From the NCBI RefSeq assembly GCF_963662255.1, contig NW_026912141.1:196001-260000 (forward strand): 64,000 bases of DNA, written 5' to 3'. The notes beneath the pieces were generated by a model. That model made no database searches and had not been told where the DNA came from. It worked only from the letters and a program-made list of their open reading frames with translations. A program made the position numbers and the translations under genes. Every line of letters begins with the position of its first letter. The first letter of the stretch is position 1. This stretch comes from Cinclus cinclus. Its lineage: Eukaryota; Chordata; Aves; Passeriformes; Cinclidae. Positions 49,645 through 62,055 of this stretch are shown here, one piece after another.

Positions 49645-51023
49645 AAAGCCAGGATCAGCGAGACAGCGTGCTAGGCTCTGTTTCACAGCACCTTGGAGAA
49701 CACGCCCTTGAAGAATGCCGTCTCTGTTCCGCAAAAGCTCTGCCACAGTGAAGGTGGAAGAAGCAGCCTGTGGCCACGGGCAGAGCTGGTCAACAGCTGC
49801 GCCTAACTTTCCCAAGCTGCGAGAGCATTCTCAGCCGAGTTCTGCTTTGACAGAGCTATTGCTGAACTTTTGCAGTCCCGGAGGCTGCTGAAACCAAGGC
49901 TGTGTTCTGCCTCTTCATTCTTGCCTTCCTGTGCTCCAGCGAGAAGTGAAGCTCTGGCACGGCATTCAGCTTTGCCGCCTCTCTGCACGGAAAGCACTAG
50001 ACAGAACTAGTGTGCTTCGTGCATGCTCTCTCCTCGCTTTTATGGTCACTGCTCTGCTTTTTGCTTGGCAGCGTTCCAAGGGTCCACGGCATACCTCTTG
50101 CACAGCGAGAGGTGGCCGGCGAGGAATACTTGCTGGCTTAAGTCGTTCCATGCTCAAGGCATTCATCAGAGCAGCACAATGCGGGAAAAGAGGGGGGAAC
50201 ATTGCAGGACAAATTTCTATGCTGGATCATGATTGTCTGCGAGACAGCTCTCCGCAGCGCTAGTATTTGGCCAGGCTGAAATCAGCGCCACGGGATGCCA
50301 ATCTGACAAGCGGAGTGCAACGAGCGCGGCGATATGGGGCCACTTGGCAGGTGGCCGAAGAAAGATGGCTGCCCCGCGAATGGGGTGCCAGAAGGCAAGT
50401 TTCAGCAGGGCGTTCCGGGCGAGCTTAATGTGTAGCCGCAGTTGTTCTAGGCGAGATTGTAGCCGAGAAGCTTTCCGTCTCCATTCACGAGACAAGAAAA
50501 GCAGAAAGCAATGGTCTAGAGGGTTGAGAAGAAAAGTGCTCGTAGCGAGCTCGTTGCGGCAGAAGCGAAAGCCAGGAGCAGCGTGCTCGCTGCGAGAAGT
50601 AGACGGCGCTTCGCCTCCTTGGGAAGGAAATCGCGTCTGGGCACGAACGGCAGCCAGCGAAGCTTCAGAACAGCAGGCTGTTCTGCTCAGCGTACGAGCC
50701 TGAAGTGAGTGGCAAGGGCTAAGGGGACAGTTCCAAGGCATCTAGCTTTCCTGCTAGCAATGCCATTTCTACCCTGCTGTGGAAAACATTGTCCTTTGCC
50801 CTTCTGCTCCGAGAGGCAGAGAGCACCTCGGCAGACGCAGTGCAGAGGGAAAGGACACAGTATCCGAGGGAGCGTGGCGCCGCTTAGGCGGGCAAAGCAG
50901 AAAGGTGCCGCCCGGCACTGGCTTTGACTCCCTGAGCTTCCTTGCTAGGACAGCAGCTGCCGAAAGCTGGCAACTAGGCTGCCAGAGTGCAGAATGTAGG
51001 CGGTCTGGCACGCCTGCTTGCCG
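49645..51023 (+). repeat. Satellite unit 37 (type D)
   Basis: Haplotype TGT-TG-CATTG-GTAC-TTGTC with 617T (position 50261), counterpart of unit 32. Confidence 0.97.
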
Positions 51024-52402
51024 AAAGCCAGGATCAGCGAGACAGCGTGCTAGGCTCTGTTTCACAGCACCTTGGAGAACACGCCCTTGAAGAATGCCGT
51101 CTCTGTTCCGCAAAAGCTCTGCCACAGTGAAGGTGGAAGAAGCAGCCTGTGGCCACGGGCAGAGCTGGTCAACAGCTGCGCCTAACTTTCCCAAGCTGCG
51201 AGAGCATTCTCAGCCGAGTTCTGCTTTGACAGAGCTATTGCTGAACTTTTGCAGCCCCGGAGGCTGCTGAAACCAAGGCTGTGTTCTGCCTCTTCATTCT
51301 TGCCTTCCTGTGCTCCAGCGAGAAGTGAAGCTCTGGCACGGCATTCAGCTTTGCCGCCTCTCTGCACGGAAAGCACTAGACAGAACTAGTGTGCTTCGTG
51401 CATGCTCTCTCCTCGCTTTTATGGTCACTGCTCTGCTTTTTGCTTGGCAGCGTTCCAAGGCTCCACGGCATACCTCTTGCACAGCGAGAGGTGGCCGGCG
51501 AGGAATACTTGCTGGCTTAAGTCGTTCCATGCTCAAGGCATTCATCAGAGCAGCACAATGCGGGAAAAGAGGGGGGAACATTGCAGGACAAATTTCTATG
51601 CTGGATCATGATTGTCTGCGAGACAGCTCTCCGCAGCGCGAGTATTTGGCCAGGCTGAAATCAGCGCCACGGGAAGCCAATCTGACAAGCGGAGTGCAAC
51701 GAGCGCGGCGATATGGGGCCACTTGGCAGGTGGCCGAAGAAAGACGGCTGCCCCGCGAATGTGGTGCCAGAAGGCAAGTTTCAGCAGGGCGTTCCGGACG
51801 AGCTTAATGTGTAGCCGCAGTTGTTCTAGGCGAGATTGTAGCCGAGAAGCTTTCCGTCTCCATTCACGAGACAAGAAAAGCAGAAAGCAATGGTCTAGAG
51901 GGTTGAGAAGAAAAGTGCTCGTAGCGAGCTCGTTGCGGCAGAAGCGAAAGCCAGGAGCAGCGTGCTCGCTGCGAGAAGTAGACGGCGCTTCGCCTCCTTG
52001 GGAAGGAAATCGCGTCTGGGCACGAACGGCAGCCAGCGAAGCTTCAGAACAGCAGGCTGTTCTGCTCAGCGTACGAGCCTGAAGTGAGTGGCAAGGGCTA
52101 AGGGGACAGTGCCAAGGCATCTAGCTTTCCTGCTAGCAATGCCATTTCTACCCTGCTGTGGAAAACATTGTCCTTTGCCCTTCTGCTCCGAGAGGCAGAG
52201 AGCACCTCGGCAGACGCAGTGCAGAGGGAAAGGACACAGAATCCGAGGGAGCGTGGCGCCGCTTAGGCGGGCAAAGCAGAAAGGTGCCGCCCGGCACTGG
52301 CTTTGACTCCCTGAGCTTCCTTGCTAGGACAGCAGCTGCCGAAAGCTGGCAACTAGGCTGCCAGAGTGCAGAATGTAGGCGGTCTGGCACGCCTGCTTGC
52401 CG
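51024..52402 (+). repeat. Satellite unit 38 (type A)
   Basis: Haplotype TGT-CC-CAACT-ATAC-GTGAC. It occupies the place where a type E unit would be expected. With unit 39 it also echoes units 2 and 3. Confidence 0.97.
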
Positions 52403-53781
52403 AAAGCCAGGATCAGCGAGACAGCGTGCTAGGCTCTGTTTCACAGCACCTTGGAGAACACGCCCTTGAAGAATGCCGTCTCTGTTCCGCAAAAGCTCTG
52501 CCACAGTGAAGGTGGAAGAAGCAGCCTGTGGCCACGGGCAGAGCTGGTCAACAGCTGCGCCTAACTTTCCCAAGCTGCGAGAGCATTCTCAGCCGAGTTC
52601 TGCTTTGACAGAGCTATTGCTGAACTTTTGCAGTCCCGGAGGCTGCTGAAACCAAGGCTGTGTTCTGCCTCTTCATTCTTGCCTTCCTGTGCTCCAGCGA
52701 GAAGTGAAGCTCTGGCACGGCATTCAGCTTTGCCGCCTCTCTGCACGGAAAGCACTAGACAGAACTAGTGTGCTTCGTGCATGCTCTCTCCTCGCTTTTA
52801 TGGTCACTGCTCTGCTTTTTGCTTGGCAGCGTTCCAAGGCTCCACGGCATACCTCTTGCACAGCGAGAGGTGGCCGGCGAGGAATACTTGCTGGCTTAAG
52901 TCGTTCCATGCTCAAGGCATTCATCAGAGCAGCACAATGCGGGAAAAGAGGGGGGAACATTGCAGGACAAATTTCTATGCTGGATCATGATTGTCTGCGA
53001 GACAGCTCTCCGCAGCGCGAGTATTTGGCCAGGCTGAAATCAGCGCCACGGGATGCCAATCTGACAAGCGGAGTGCAACGAGCGCGGCGATATGGGGCCA
53101 CTTGGCAGGTGGCCGAAGAAAGACGGCTGCCCCGCGAATGTGGTGCCAGAAGGCAAGTTTCAGCAGGGCGTTCCGGGCGAGCTTAATGTGTAGCCGCAGT
53201 TGTTCTAGGCGAGATTGTAGCCGAGAAGCTTTCCGTCTCCATTCACGAGACAAGAAAAGCAGAACGCAATGGTCTAGAGGGTTGAGAAGAAAAGTGCTCG
53301 TAGCGAGCTCGTTGCGGCAGAAGCGAAAGCCAGGAGCAGCGTGCTCGCTGAGAGAAGTAGACGGCGCTTCGCCTCCTTGGGAAGGAAATCGCGTCTGGGC
53401 ACGAACGGCAGCCAGCGAAGCTTCAGAACAGCAGGCTGTTCTGCTCAGCGTACGAGCCTGAAGTGAGTGGCAAGGGCTAAGGGGACAGTTCCAAGGCATC
53501 TAGCTTTCCTGCTAGCAATGCCATTTCTACCCTGCTGTGGAAAACAATGTCCTTTGCCCTTCTGCTCCGAGAGGCAGAGAGCACCTCGGCAGACGCAGTG
53601 CAGAGGGAAAGGACACAGAATCCGAGGGAGCGTGGCGCCGCTTAGGCGGGCAAAGCAGAAAGGTGCCGCCCGGCACTGGCTTTGACTCCCTGAGCTTCCT
53701 TGCTAGGACAGCAGCTGCCGAAAGCTGGCAACTAGGCTGCCAGAGTGCAGAATGTAGGCGGTCTGGCACGCCTGCTTGCCG
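52403..53781 (+). repeat. Satellite unit 39
   Basis: Haplotype TGT-TC-CATCT-GTCA-TTGAC plus private 1145A. Resembles unit 3, with 949A added. Confidence 0.97.
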
Positions 53782-55160
53782 AAAGCCAGGATCAGCGAGA
53801 CAGCGTGCTAGGCTCTGTTTCACAGCACCTTGGAGAACACGCCCTTGAAGAATGCCGTCTCTGCTCCGCAAAAGCTCTGCCACAGTGAAGGTGGAAGAAG
53901 CAGCCTGTGGCCACGGGCAGAGCTGGTCAACAGCTGCGCCTAACTTTCCCAAGCTGCGAGAGCATTCTCAGCCGAGTTCTGCTTTGACAGAGCTATTGCT
54001 GAACTTTTGCAGTCCCGGAGGCTGCTGAAACCAAGGCTGTGTTCTGCCTCTTCATTCTTGCCTTCCTGTGCTCCAGCGAGAAGTGAAGCTCTGGCACGGC
54101 ATTCAGCTTTGCCGCCTCTCTGCACGGAAAGCACTAGACAGAACTAGTGTGCTTCGTGCATGCTCTCTCCTCGCTTTTATGGTCACTGCTCTGCTTTTTG
54201 CTTGGCAGCGTTCCAAGGCTCCACGGCATACCTCTTGCACAGCGAGAGGTGGCCGGCGAGGAATACTTGCTGGCTTAAGTCGTTCCATGCTCAAGGCATT
54301 CATCAGAGCAGCACAATGCGGGAAAAGAGGGGGGAACATTGCAGGACAAATTTCTATGCTGGATCATGATTGTCTGCGAGACAGCTCTCCGCAGCGCGAG
54401 TATTTGGCCAGGCTGCAATCAGCGCCACGGGAAGCCAATCTGACAAGCGGAGTGCAACGAGCGCGGCGATATGGGGCCACTTGGCAGGTGGCCGAAGAAA
54501 GATGGCTGCCCCGCGAATGGGGTGCCAGAAGGCAAGTTTCAGCAGGGCGTTCCGGGCGAGCTTAATGTGTAGCCGCAGTTGTTCTAGGCGAGATTGTAGC
54601 CGAGAAGCTTTCCGTCTCCATTCACGAGACAAGAAAAGCAGAAAGCAATGGTCTAGAGGGTTGAGAAGAAAAGTGCTCGTAGCGAGCTCGTTGCGGCAGA
54701 AGCGAAAGCCAGGAGCAGCGTGCTCGCTGCGAGAAGTAGACGGCGCTTCGCCTCCTTGGGAAGGAAATCGCGTCTGGGCACGAACGGCAGCCAGCGAAGC
54801 TTCAGAACAGCAGGCTGTTCTGCTCAGCGTACGAGCCTGAAGTGAGTGGCAAGGGCTAAGGGGACAGTGCCAAGGCATCTAGCTTTCCTGCTAGCAATGC
54901 CATTTCTACCCTGCTGTGGAAAACATTGTCCTTTGCCCTTCTGCTCCGAGAGGCAGAGAGCACCTCGGCAGACGCAGTGCAGAGGGAAAGGACACAGTAT
55001 CCGAGGGAGCGTGGCGCTGCTTAGGCGGGCAAAGCAGAAAGGTGCCGCCCGGCACTGGCTTTGACTCCCTGAGCTTCCTTGCTAGGACAGCAGCTGCCGA
55101 AAGCTGGCAACTAGGCTGCCAGAGTGCAGAATGTAGGCGGTCTGGCACGCCTGCTTGCCG
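53782..55160 (+). repeat. Satellite unit 40
   Basis: Haplotype TGC-TC-CCATG-GTAC-GTGTT. A recombinant type: 635C with 722T/739G, and 1088G with 1237T. Its nearest relative is unit 46. Confidence 0.97.
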
Positions 55161-56539
55161 AAAGCCAGGATCAGCGAGACAGCGTGCTAGGCTCTGTTTC
55201 ACAGCACCTTGGAGAACACGCCCTTGAAGAATGCCGTCTCTGTTCCGCAAAAGCTCTGCCACAGTGAAGGTGGAAGAAGCAGCCTGTGGCCACGGGCAGA
55301 GCTGGTCAACAGCTGCGCCTAACTTTCCCAAGCTGCGAGAGCATTCTCAGCCGAGTTCTGCTTTGACAGAGCTATTGCTGAACTTTTGCAGTCCCGGAGG
55401 CTGCTGAAACCAAGGCTGTGTTCTGCCTCTTCATTCTTGCCTTCCTGTGCTCCAGCGAGAAGTGAAGCTCTGGCACGGCATTCAGCTTTGCCGCCTCTCT
55501 GCACGGAAAGCACTAGACAGAACTAGTGTGCTTCGTGCATGCTCTCTCCTCGCTTTTATGGTCACTGCTCTGCTTTTTGCTTGGCAGCGTTCCAAGGCTC
55601 CACGGCATACCTCTTGCACAGCGAGAGGTGGCCGGCGAGGAATACTTGCTGGCTTAAGTCGTTCCATGCTCAAGGCATTCATCAGAGCAGCACAATGCGG
55701 GAAAAGAGGGGGGAACATTGCAGGACAAATTTCTATGCTGGATCATGATTGTCTGCGAGACAGCTCTTCGCAGCGCGAGTATTTGGCCAGGCTGAAATCA
55801 GCGCCACGGGAAGCCAATCTGACAAGCGGAGTGCAACGAGCGCGGCGATATGGGGCCACTTGGCAGGTGGCCGAAGAAAGACGGCTGCCCCGCGAATGTG
55901 GTGCCAGAAGGCAAGTTTCAGCAGGGCGTTCCGGGCGAGCTTAATGTGTAGCCGCAGTTGTTCTAGGCGAGATTGTAGCCGAGAAGCTTTCCGTCTCCAT
56001 TCACGAGACAAGAAAAGCAGAACGCAATGGTCTAGAGGGTTGAGAAGAAAAGTGCTCGTAGCGAGCTCGTTGCGGCAGAAGCGAAAGCCAGGAGCAGCGT
56101 GCTCGCTGCGAGCAGTAGACGGCGCTTCGCCTCCTTGGGAAGGAAATCGCGTCTGGGCACGAACGGCAGCCAGCGAAGCTTCAGAACAGCAGGCTGTTCT
56201 GCTCAGCGTACGAGCCTGAAGTGAGTGGCAAGGGCTAAGGGGACAGTTCCAAGGCATCTAGCTTTCCTGCTAGCAATGCCATTTCTACCCTGCTGTGGAA
56301 AACATTGTCCTTTGCCCTTCTGCTCCGAGAGGCAGAGAGCACCTCGGCAGACGCAGTGCAGAGGGAAAGGACACAGTATCCGAGGGAGCGTGGCGCCGCT
56401 TAGGCGGGCAAAGCAGAAAGGTGCCGCCCGGCACTGGCTTTGACTCCCTGAGCTTCCTTGCTAGGACAGCAGCTGCCGAAAGCTGGCAACTAGGCTGCCA
56501 GAGTGCAGAATGTCGGCGGTCTGGCACGCCTGCTTGCCG
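55161..56539 (+). repeat. Satellite unit 41
   Basis: Haplotype TGT-TC-TAACT-GTCC-TTGTC plus 953C (shared only with unit 42) and private 1354C. Confidence 0.97.
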
Positions 56540-57918
56540 AAAGCCAGGATCAGCGAGACAGCGTGCTAGGCTCTGTTTCACAGCACCTTGGAGAACACGC
56601 CCTTGAAGAATGCCGTCTCTGTTCCGCAAAAGCTCTGCCACAGTGAAGGTGGAAGAAGCAGCCTGTGGCCACGGGCAGAGCTGGTCAACAGCTGCGCCTA
56701 ACTTTCCCAAGCTGCGAGAGCATTCTCAGCCGAGTTCTGCTTTGACAGAGCTATTGCTGAACTTTTGCAGTCCCGGAGGCTGCTGAAACCAAGGCTGTGT
56801 TCTGCCTCTTCATTCTTGCCTTCCTGTGCTCCAGCGAGAAGTGAAGCTCTGGCACGGCATTCAGCTTTGCCGCCTCTCTGCACGGAAAGCACTAGACAGA
56901 ACTAGTGTGCTTCGTGCATGCTCTCTCCTCGCTTTTATGGTCACTGCTCTGCTTTTTGCTTGGCAGCGTTCCAAGGCTCCACGGCATACCTCTTGCACAG
57001 CGAGAGGTGGCCGGCGAGGAATACTTGCTGGCTTAAGTCGTTCCATGCTCAAGGCATTCATCAGAGCAGCACAATGCGGGAAAAGAGGGGGGAACATTGC
57101 AGGACAAATTTCTATGCTGGATCATGATTGTCTGCGAGACAGCTCTTCGCAGCGCGAGTATTTGGCCAGGCTGAAATCAGCGCCACGGGAAGCCAATCTG
57201 ACAAGCGGAGTGCAACGAGCGCGGCGATATGGGGCCACTTGGCAGGTGGCCGAAGAAAGACGGCTGCCCCGCGAATGTGGTGCCAGAAGGCAAGTTTCAG
57301 CAGGGCGTTCCGGGCGAGCTTAATGTGTAGCCGCAGTTGTTCTAGGCGAGATTGTAGCCGAGAAGCTTTCCGTCTCCATTCACGAGACAAGAAAAGCAGA
57401 AAGCAATGGTCTAGAGGGTTGAGAAGAAAAGTGCTCGTAGCGAGCTCGTTGCGGCAGAAGCGAAAGCCAGGAGCAGCGTGCTCGCTGCGAGCAGTAGACG
57501 GCGCTTCGCCTCCTTGGGAAGGAAATCGCGTCTGGGCACGAACGGCAGCCAGCGAAGCTTCAGAACAGCAGGCTGTTCTGCTCAGCGTACGAGCCTGAAG
57601 TGAGTGGCAAGGGCTAAGGGGACAGTTCCAAGGCATCTAGCTTTCCTGCTAGCAATGCCATTTCTACCCTGCTGTGGAAAACATTGTCCTTTGCCCTTCT
57701 GCTCCGAGAGGCAGAGAGCACCTCGGCAGACGCAGTGCAGAGGGAAAGGACACAGTATCCGAGGGAGCGTGGCGCCGCTTAGGCGGGCAAAGCAGAAAGG
57801 TGCCGCCCGGCACTGGCTTTGACTCCCTGAGCTTCCTTGCTAGGACAGCAGCTGCCGAAAGCTGGCAACTAGGCTGCCAGAGTGCAGAATGTAGGCGGTC
57901 TGGCACGCCTGCTTGCCG
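56540..57918 (+). repeat. Satellite unit 42
   Basis: Haplotype TGT-TC-TAACT-GTAC-TTGTC plus 953C. A recent duplicate of unit 41 that differs at 863 and lacks 1354C. Confidence 0.97.
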
Positions 57919-59297
57919 AAAGCCAGGATCAGCGAGACAGCGTGCTAGGCTCTGTTTCACAGCACCTTGGAGAACACGCCCTTGAAGAATGCCGTCTCTG
58001 TTCCGCAAAAGCTCTGCCACAGTGAAGGTGGAAGAAGCAGCCTGTGGCCACGGGCAGAGCTGGTCAACAGCTGCGCCTAACTTTCCCAAGCTGCGAGAGC
58101 ATTCTCAGCCGAGTTCTGCTTTGACAGAGCTATTGCTGAACTTTTGCAGTCCCGGAGGCTGCTGAAACCAAGGCTGTGTTCTGCCTCTTCATTCTTGCCT
58201 TCCTGTGCTCCAGCGAGAAGTGAAGCTCTGGCACGGCATTCAGCTTTGCCGCCTCTCTGCACGGAAAGCACTAGACAGAACTAGTGTGCTTCGTGCATGC
58301 TCTCTCCTCGCTTTTATGGTCACTGCTCTGCTTTTTGCTTGGCAGCGTTCCAAGGCTCCACGGCATACCTCTTGCACAGCGAGAGGTGGCCGGCGAGGAA
58401 TACTTGCTGGCTTAAGTCGTTCCATGCTCAAGGCATTCATCAGAGCAGCACAATGCGGGAAAAGAGGGGGGAACATTGCAGGACAAATTTCTATGCTGGA
58501 TCATGATTGTCTGCGAGACAGCTCTCCGCAGCGCGAGTATTTGGCCAGGCTGAAATCAGCGCCACGGGAAGCCAATCTGACAAGCGGAGTGCAACGAGCG
58601 CGGCGATATGGGGCCACTTGGCAGGTGGCCGAAGAAAGACGGCTGCCCCGCGAATGTGGTGCCAGAAGGCAAGTTTCAGCAGGGCGTTCCGGGCGAGCTT
58701 AATGTGTAGCCGCAGTTGTTCTAGGCGAGATTGTAGCCGAGAAGCTTTCCGTCTCCATTCACGAGACAAGAAAAGCAGAAAGCAATGGTCTAGAGGGTTG
58801 AGAAGAAAAGTGCTCGTAGCGAGCTCGTTGCGGCAGAAGCGAAAGCCAGGAGCAGCGTGCTCGCTGCGAGAAGTAGACGGCGCTTCGCCTCCTTGGGAAG
58901 GAAATCGCGTCTGGGCACGAACGGCAGCCAGCGAAGCTTCAGAACAGCAGGCTGTTCTGCTCAGCGTACGAGCCTGAAGTGAGTGGCAAGGGCTAAGGGG
59001 ACAGTTCCAAGGCATCTAGCTTTCCTGCTAGCAATGCCATTTCTACCCTGCTGTGGAAAACATTGTCCTTTGCCCTTCTGCTCCGAGAGGCACAGAGCAC
59101 CTCGGCAGACGCAGTGCAGAGGGAAAGGACACAGTATCCGAGGGAGCGTGGCGCTGCTTAGGCGGGCAAAGCAGAAAGGTGCCGCCCGGCACTGGCTTTG
59201 ACTCCCTGAGCTTCCTTGCTAGGACAGCAGCTGCCGAAAGCTGGCAACTAGGCTGCCAGAGTGCAGAATGTAGGCGGTCTGGCACGCCTGCTTGCCG
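57919..59297 (+). repeat. Satellite unit 43
   Basis: Haplotype TGT-TC-CAACT-GTAC-TTCTT. The 1175C/1237T right end joins a centre of the common 722C/739T type. Confidence 0.97.
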
Positions 59298-60676
59298 AAA
59301 GCCAGGATCAGCGAGACAGCGTGCTAGGCTCTGTTTCACAGCACCTTGGAGAACACGCCCTTGAAGAATGCCCTCTCTGTTCCGCAAAAGCTCTGCCACA
59401 GTGAAGGTGGAAGAAGCAGCCTGTGGCCACGGGCAGAGCTGGTCAACAGCTGCGCCTAACTTTCCCAAGCTGCGAGAGCATTCTCAGCCGAGTTCTGCTT
59501 TGACAGAGCTATTGCTGAACTTTTGCAGCCCCGGAGGCTGCTGAAACCAAGGCTGTGTTCTGCCTCTTCATTCTTGCCTTCCTGTGCTCCAGCGAGAAGT
59601 GAAGCTCTGGCACGGCATTCAGCTTTGCCGCCTCTCTGCACGGAAAGCACTAGACAGAACTAGTGTGCTTCGTGCATGCTCTCTCCTCGCTTTTATGGTC
59701 ACTGCTCTGCTTTTTGCTTGGCAGCGTTCCAAGGGTCCACGGCATACCTCTTGCACAGCGAGAGGTGGCCGGCGAGGAATACTTGCTGGCTTAAGTCGTT
59801 CCATGCTCAAGGCATTCATCAGAGCAGCACAATGCGGGAAAAGAGGGGGGAACATTGCAGGACAAATTTCTATGCTGGATCATGATTGTCTGCGAGACAG
59901 CTCTCCGCAGCGCGAGTATTTGGCCAGGCTGAAATCAGCGCCACGGGAAGCCAATCTGACAAGCGGAGTGCAACGAGCGCGGCGATATGGGGCCACTTGG
60001 CAGGTGGCCGAAGAAAGACGGCTGCCCCGCGAATGTGGTGCCAGAAGGCAAGTTTCAGCAGGGCGTTCCGGGCGAGCTTAATGTGTAGCCGCAGCTGTTC
60101 TAGGCGAGATTGTAGCCGAGAAGCTTTCCGTCTCCATTCACGAGACAAGAAAAGCAGAACGCAATGGTCTAGAGGGTTGAGAAGAAAAGTGCTCGTAGCG
60201 AGCTCGTTGCGGCAGAAGCGAAAGCCAGGAGCAGCGTGCTCGCTGCGAGAAGTAGACGGCGCTTCGCCTCCTTGGGAAGGAAATCGCGTCTGGGCACGAA
60301 CGGCAGCCAGCGAAGCTTCAGAACAGCAGGCTGTTCTGCTCAGCGTACGAGCCTGAAGTGAGTGGCAAGGGCTAAGGGGACAGTTCCAAGGCATCTAGCT
60401 TTCCTGCTAGCAATGCCATTTCTACCCTGCTGTGGAAAACATTGTCCTTTGCCCTTCTGCTCCGAGAGGCAGAGAGCACCTCGGCAGACGCAGTGCAGAG
60501 GGAAAGGACACAGTATCCGAGGGAGCGTGGCGCCGCTTAGGCGGGCAAAGCAGAAAGGTGCCGCCCGGCACTGGCTTTGACTCCCTGAGCTTCCTTGCTA
60601 GGACAGCAGCTGCCGAAAGCTGGCAACTAGGCTGCCAGAGTGCAGAATGTAGGCGGTCTGGCACGCCTGCTTGCCG
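59298..60676 (+). repeat. Satellite unit 44
   Basis: Haplotype TCT-CG-CAACT-GCCC-TTGTC. It differs from the unit 5/11/13/14 type only at 438, far from those units. Confidence 0.97.
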
Positions 60677-62055
60677 AAAGCCAGGATCAGCGAGACAGCG
60701 TGCTAGGCTCTGTTTCACAGCACCTTGGAGAACACGCCCTTGAAGAATGCCGTCTCTGCTCCGCAAAAGCTCTGCCACAGTGAAGGTGGAAGAAGCAGCC
60801 TGTGGCCACGGGCAGAGCTGGTCAACAGCTGCGCCTAACTTTCCCAAGCTGCGAGAGCATTCTCAGCCGAGTTCTGCTTTGACAGAGCTATTGCTGAACT
60901 TTTGCAGTCCCGGAGGCTGCTGAAACCAAGGCTGTGTTCTGCCTCTTCATTCTTGCCTTCCTGTGCTCCAGCGAGAAGTGAAGCTCTGGCACGGCATTCA
61001 GCTTTGCCGCCTCTCTGCACGGAAAGCACTAGACAGAACTAGTGTGCTTCGTGCATGCTCTCTCCTCGCTTTTATGGTCACTGCTCTGCTTTTTGCTTGG
61101 CAGCGTTCCAAGGCTCCACGGCATACCTCTTGCACAGCGAGAGGTGGCCGGCGAGGAATACTTGCTGGCTTAAGTCGTTCCATGCTCAAGGCATTCATCA
61201 GAGCAGCACAATGCGGGAAAAGAGGGGGGAACATTGCAGGACAAATTTCTATGCTGGATCATGATTGTCTGCGAGACAGCTCTCCGCAGCGCGAGTATTT
61301 GGCCAGGCTGAAATCAGCGCCACGGGAAGCCAATCTGACAAGCGGAGTGCAACGAGCGCGGCGATATGGGGCCACTTGGCAGGTGGCCGAAGAAAGACGG
61401 CTGCCCCGCGAATGTGGTGCCAGAAGGCAAGTTTCAGCAGGGCGTTCCGGACGAGCTTAATGTGTAGCCGCAGTTGTTCTAGGCGAGATTGTAGCCGAGA
61501 AGCTTTCCGTCTCCATTCACGAGACAAGAAAAGCAGAAAGCAATGGTCTAGAGGGTTGAGAAGAAAAGTGCTCGTAGCGAGCTCGTTGCGGCAGAAGCGA
61601 AAGCCAGGAGCAGCGTGCTCGCTGCGAGAAGTAGACGGCGCTTCGCCTCCTTGGGAAGGAAATCGCGTCTGGGCACGAACGGCAGCCAGCGAAGCTTCAG
61701 AACAGCAGGCTGTTCTGCTCAGCGTACGAGCCTGAAGTGAGTGGCAAGGGCTAAGGGGACAGTTCCAAGGCATCTAGCTTTCCTGCTAGCAATGCCATTT
61801 CTACCCTGCTGTGGAAAACATTGTCCTTTGCCCTTCTGCTCCGAGAGGCACAGAGCACCTCGGCAGACGCAGTGCAGAGGGAAAGGACACAGTATCCGAG
61901 GGAGCGTGGCGCCGCTTAGGCGGGCAAAGCAGAAAGGTGCCGCCCGGCACTGGCTTTGACTCCCTGAGCTTCCTTGCTAGGACAGCAGCTGCCGAAAGCT
62001 GGCAACTAGGCTGCCAGAGTGCAGAATGTAGGCGGTCTGGCACGCCTGCTTGCCG
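60677..62055 (+). repeat. Satellite unit 45
   Basis: Haplotype TGC-TC-CAACT-ATAC-TTCTC. 775A occurs here without the usual 1088G and 1217A, so the linkage set of type A has been broken between 863 and 1088. Confidence 0.97.
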
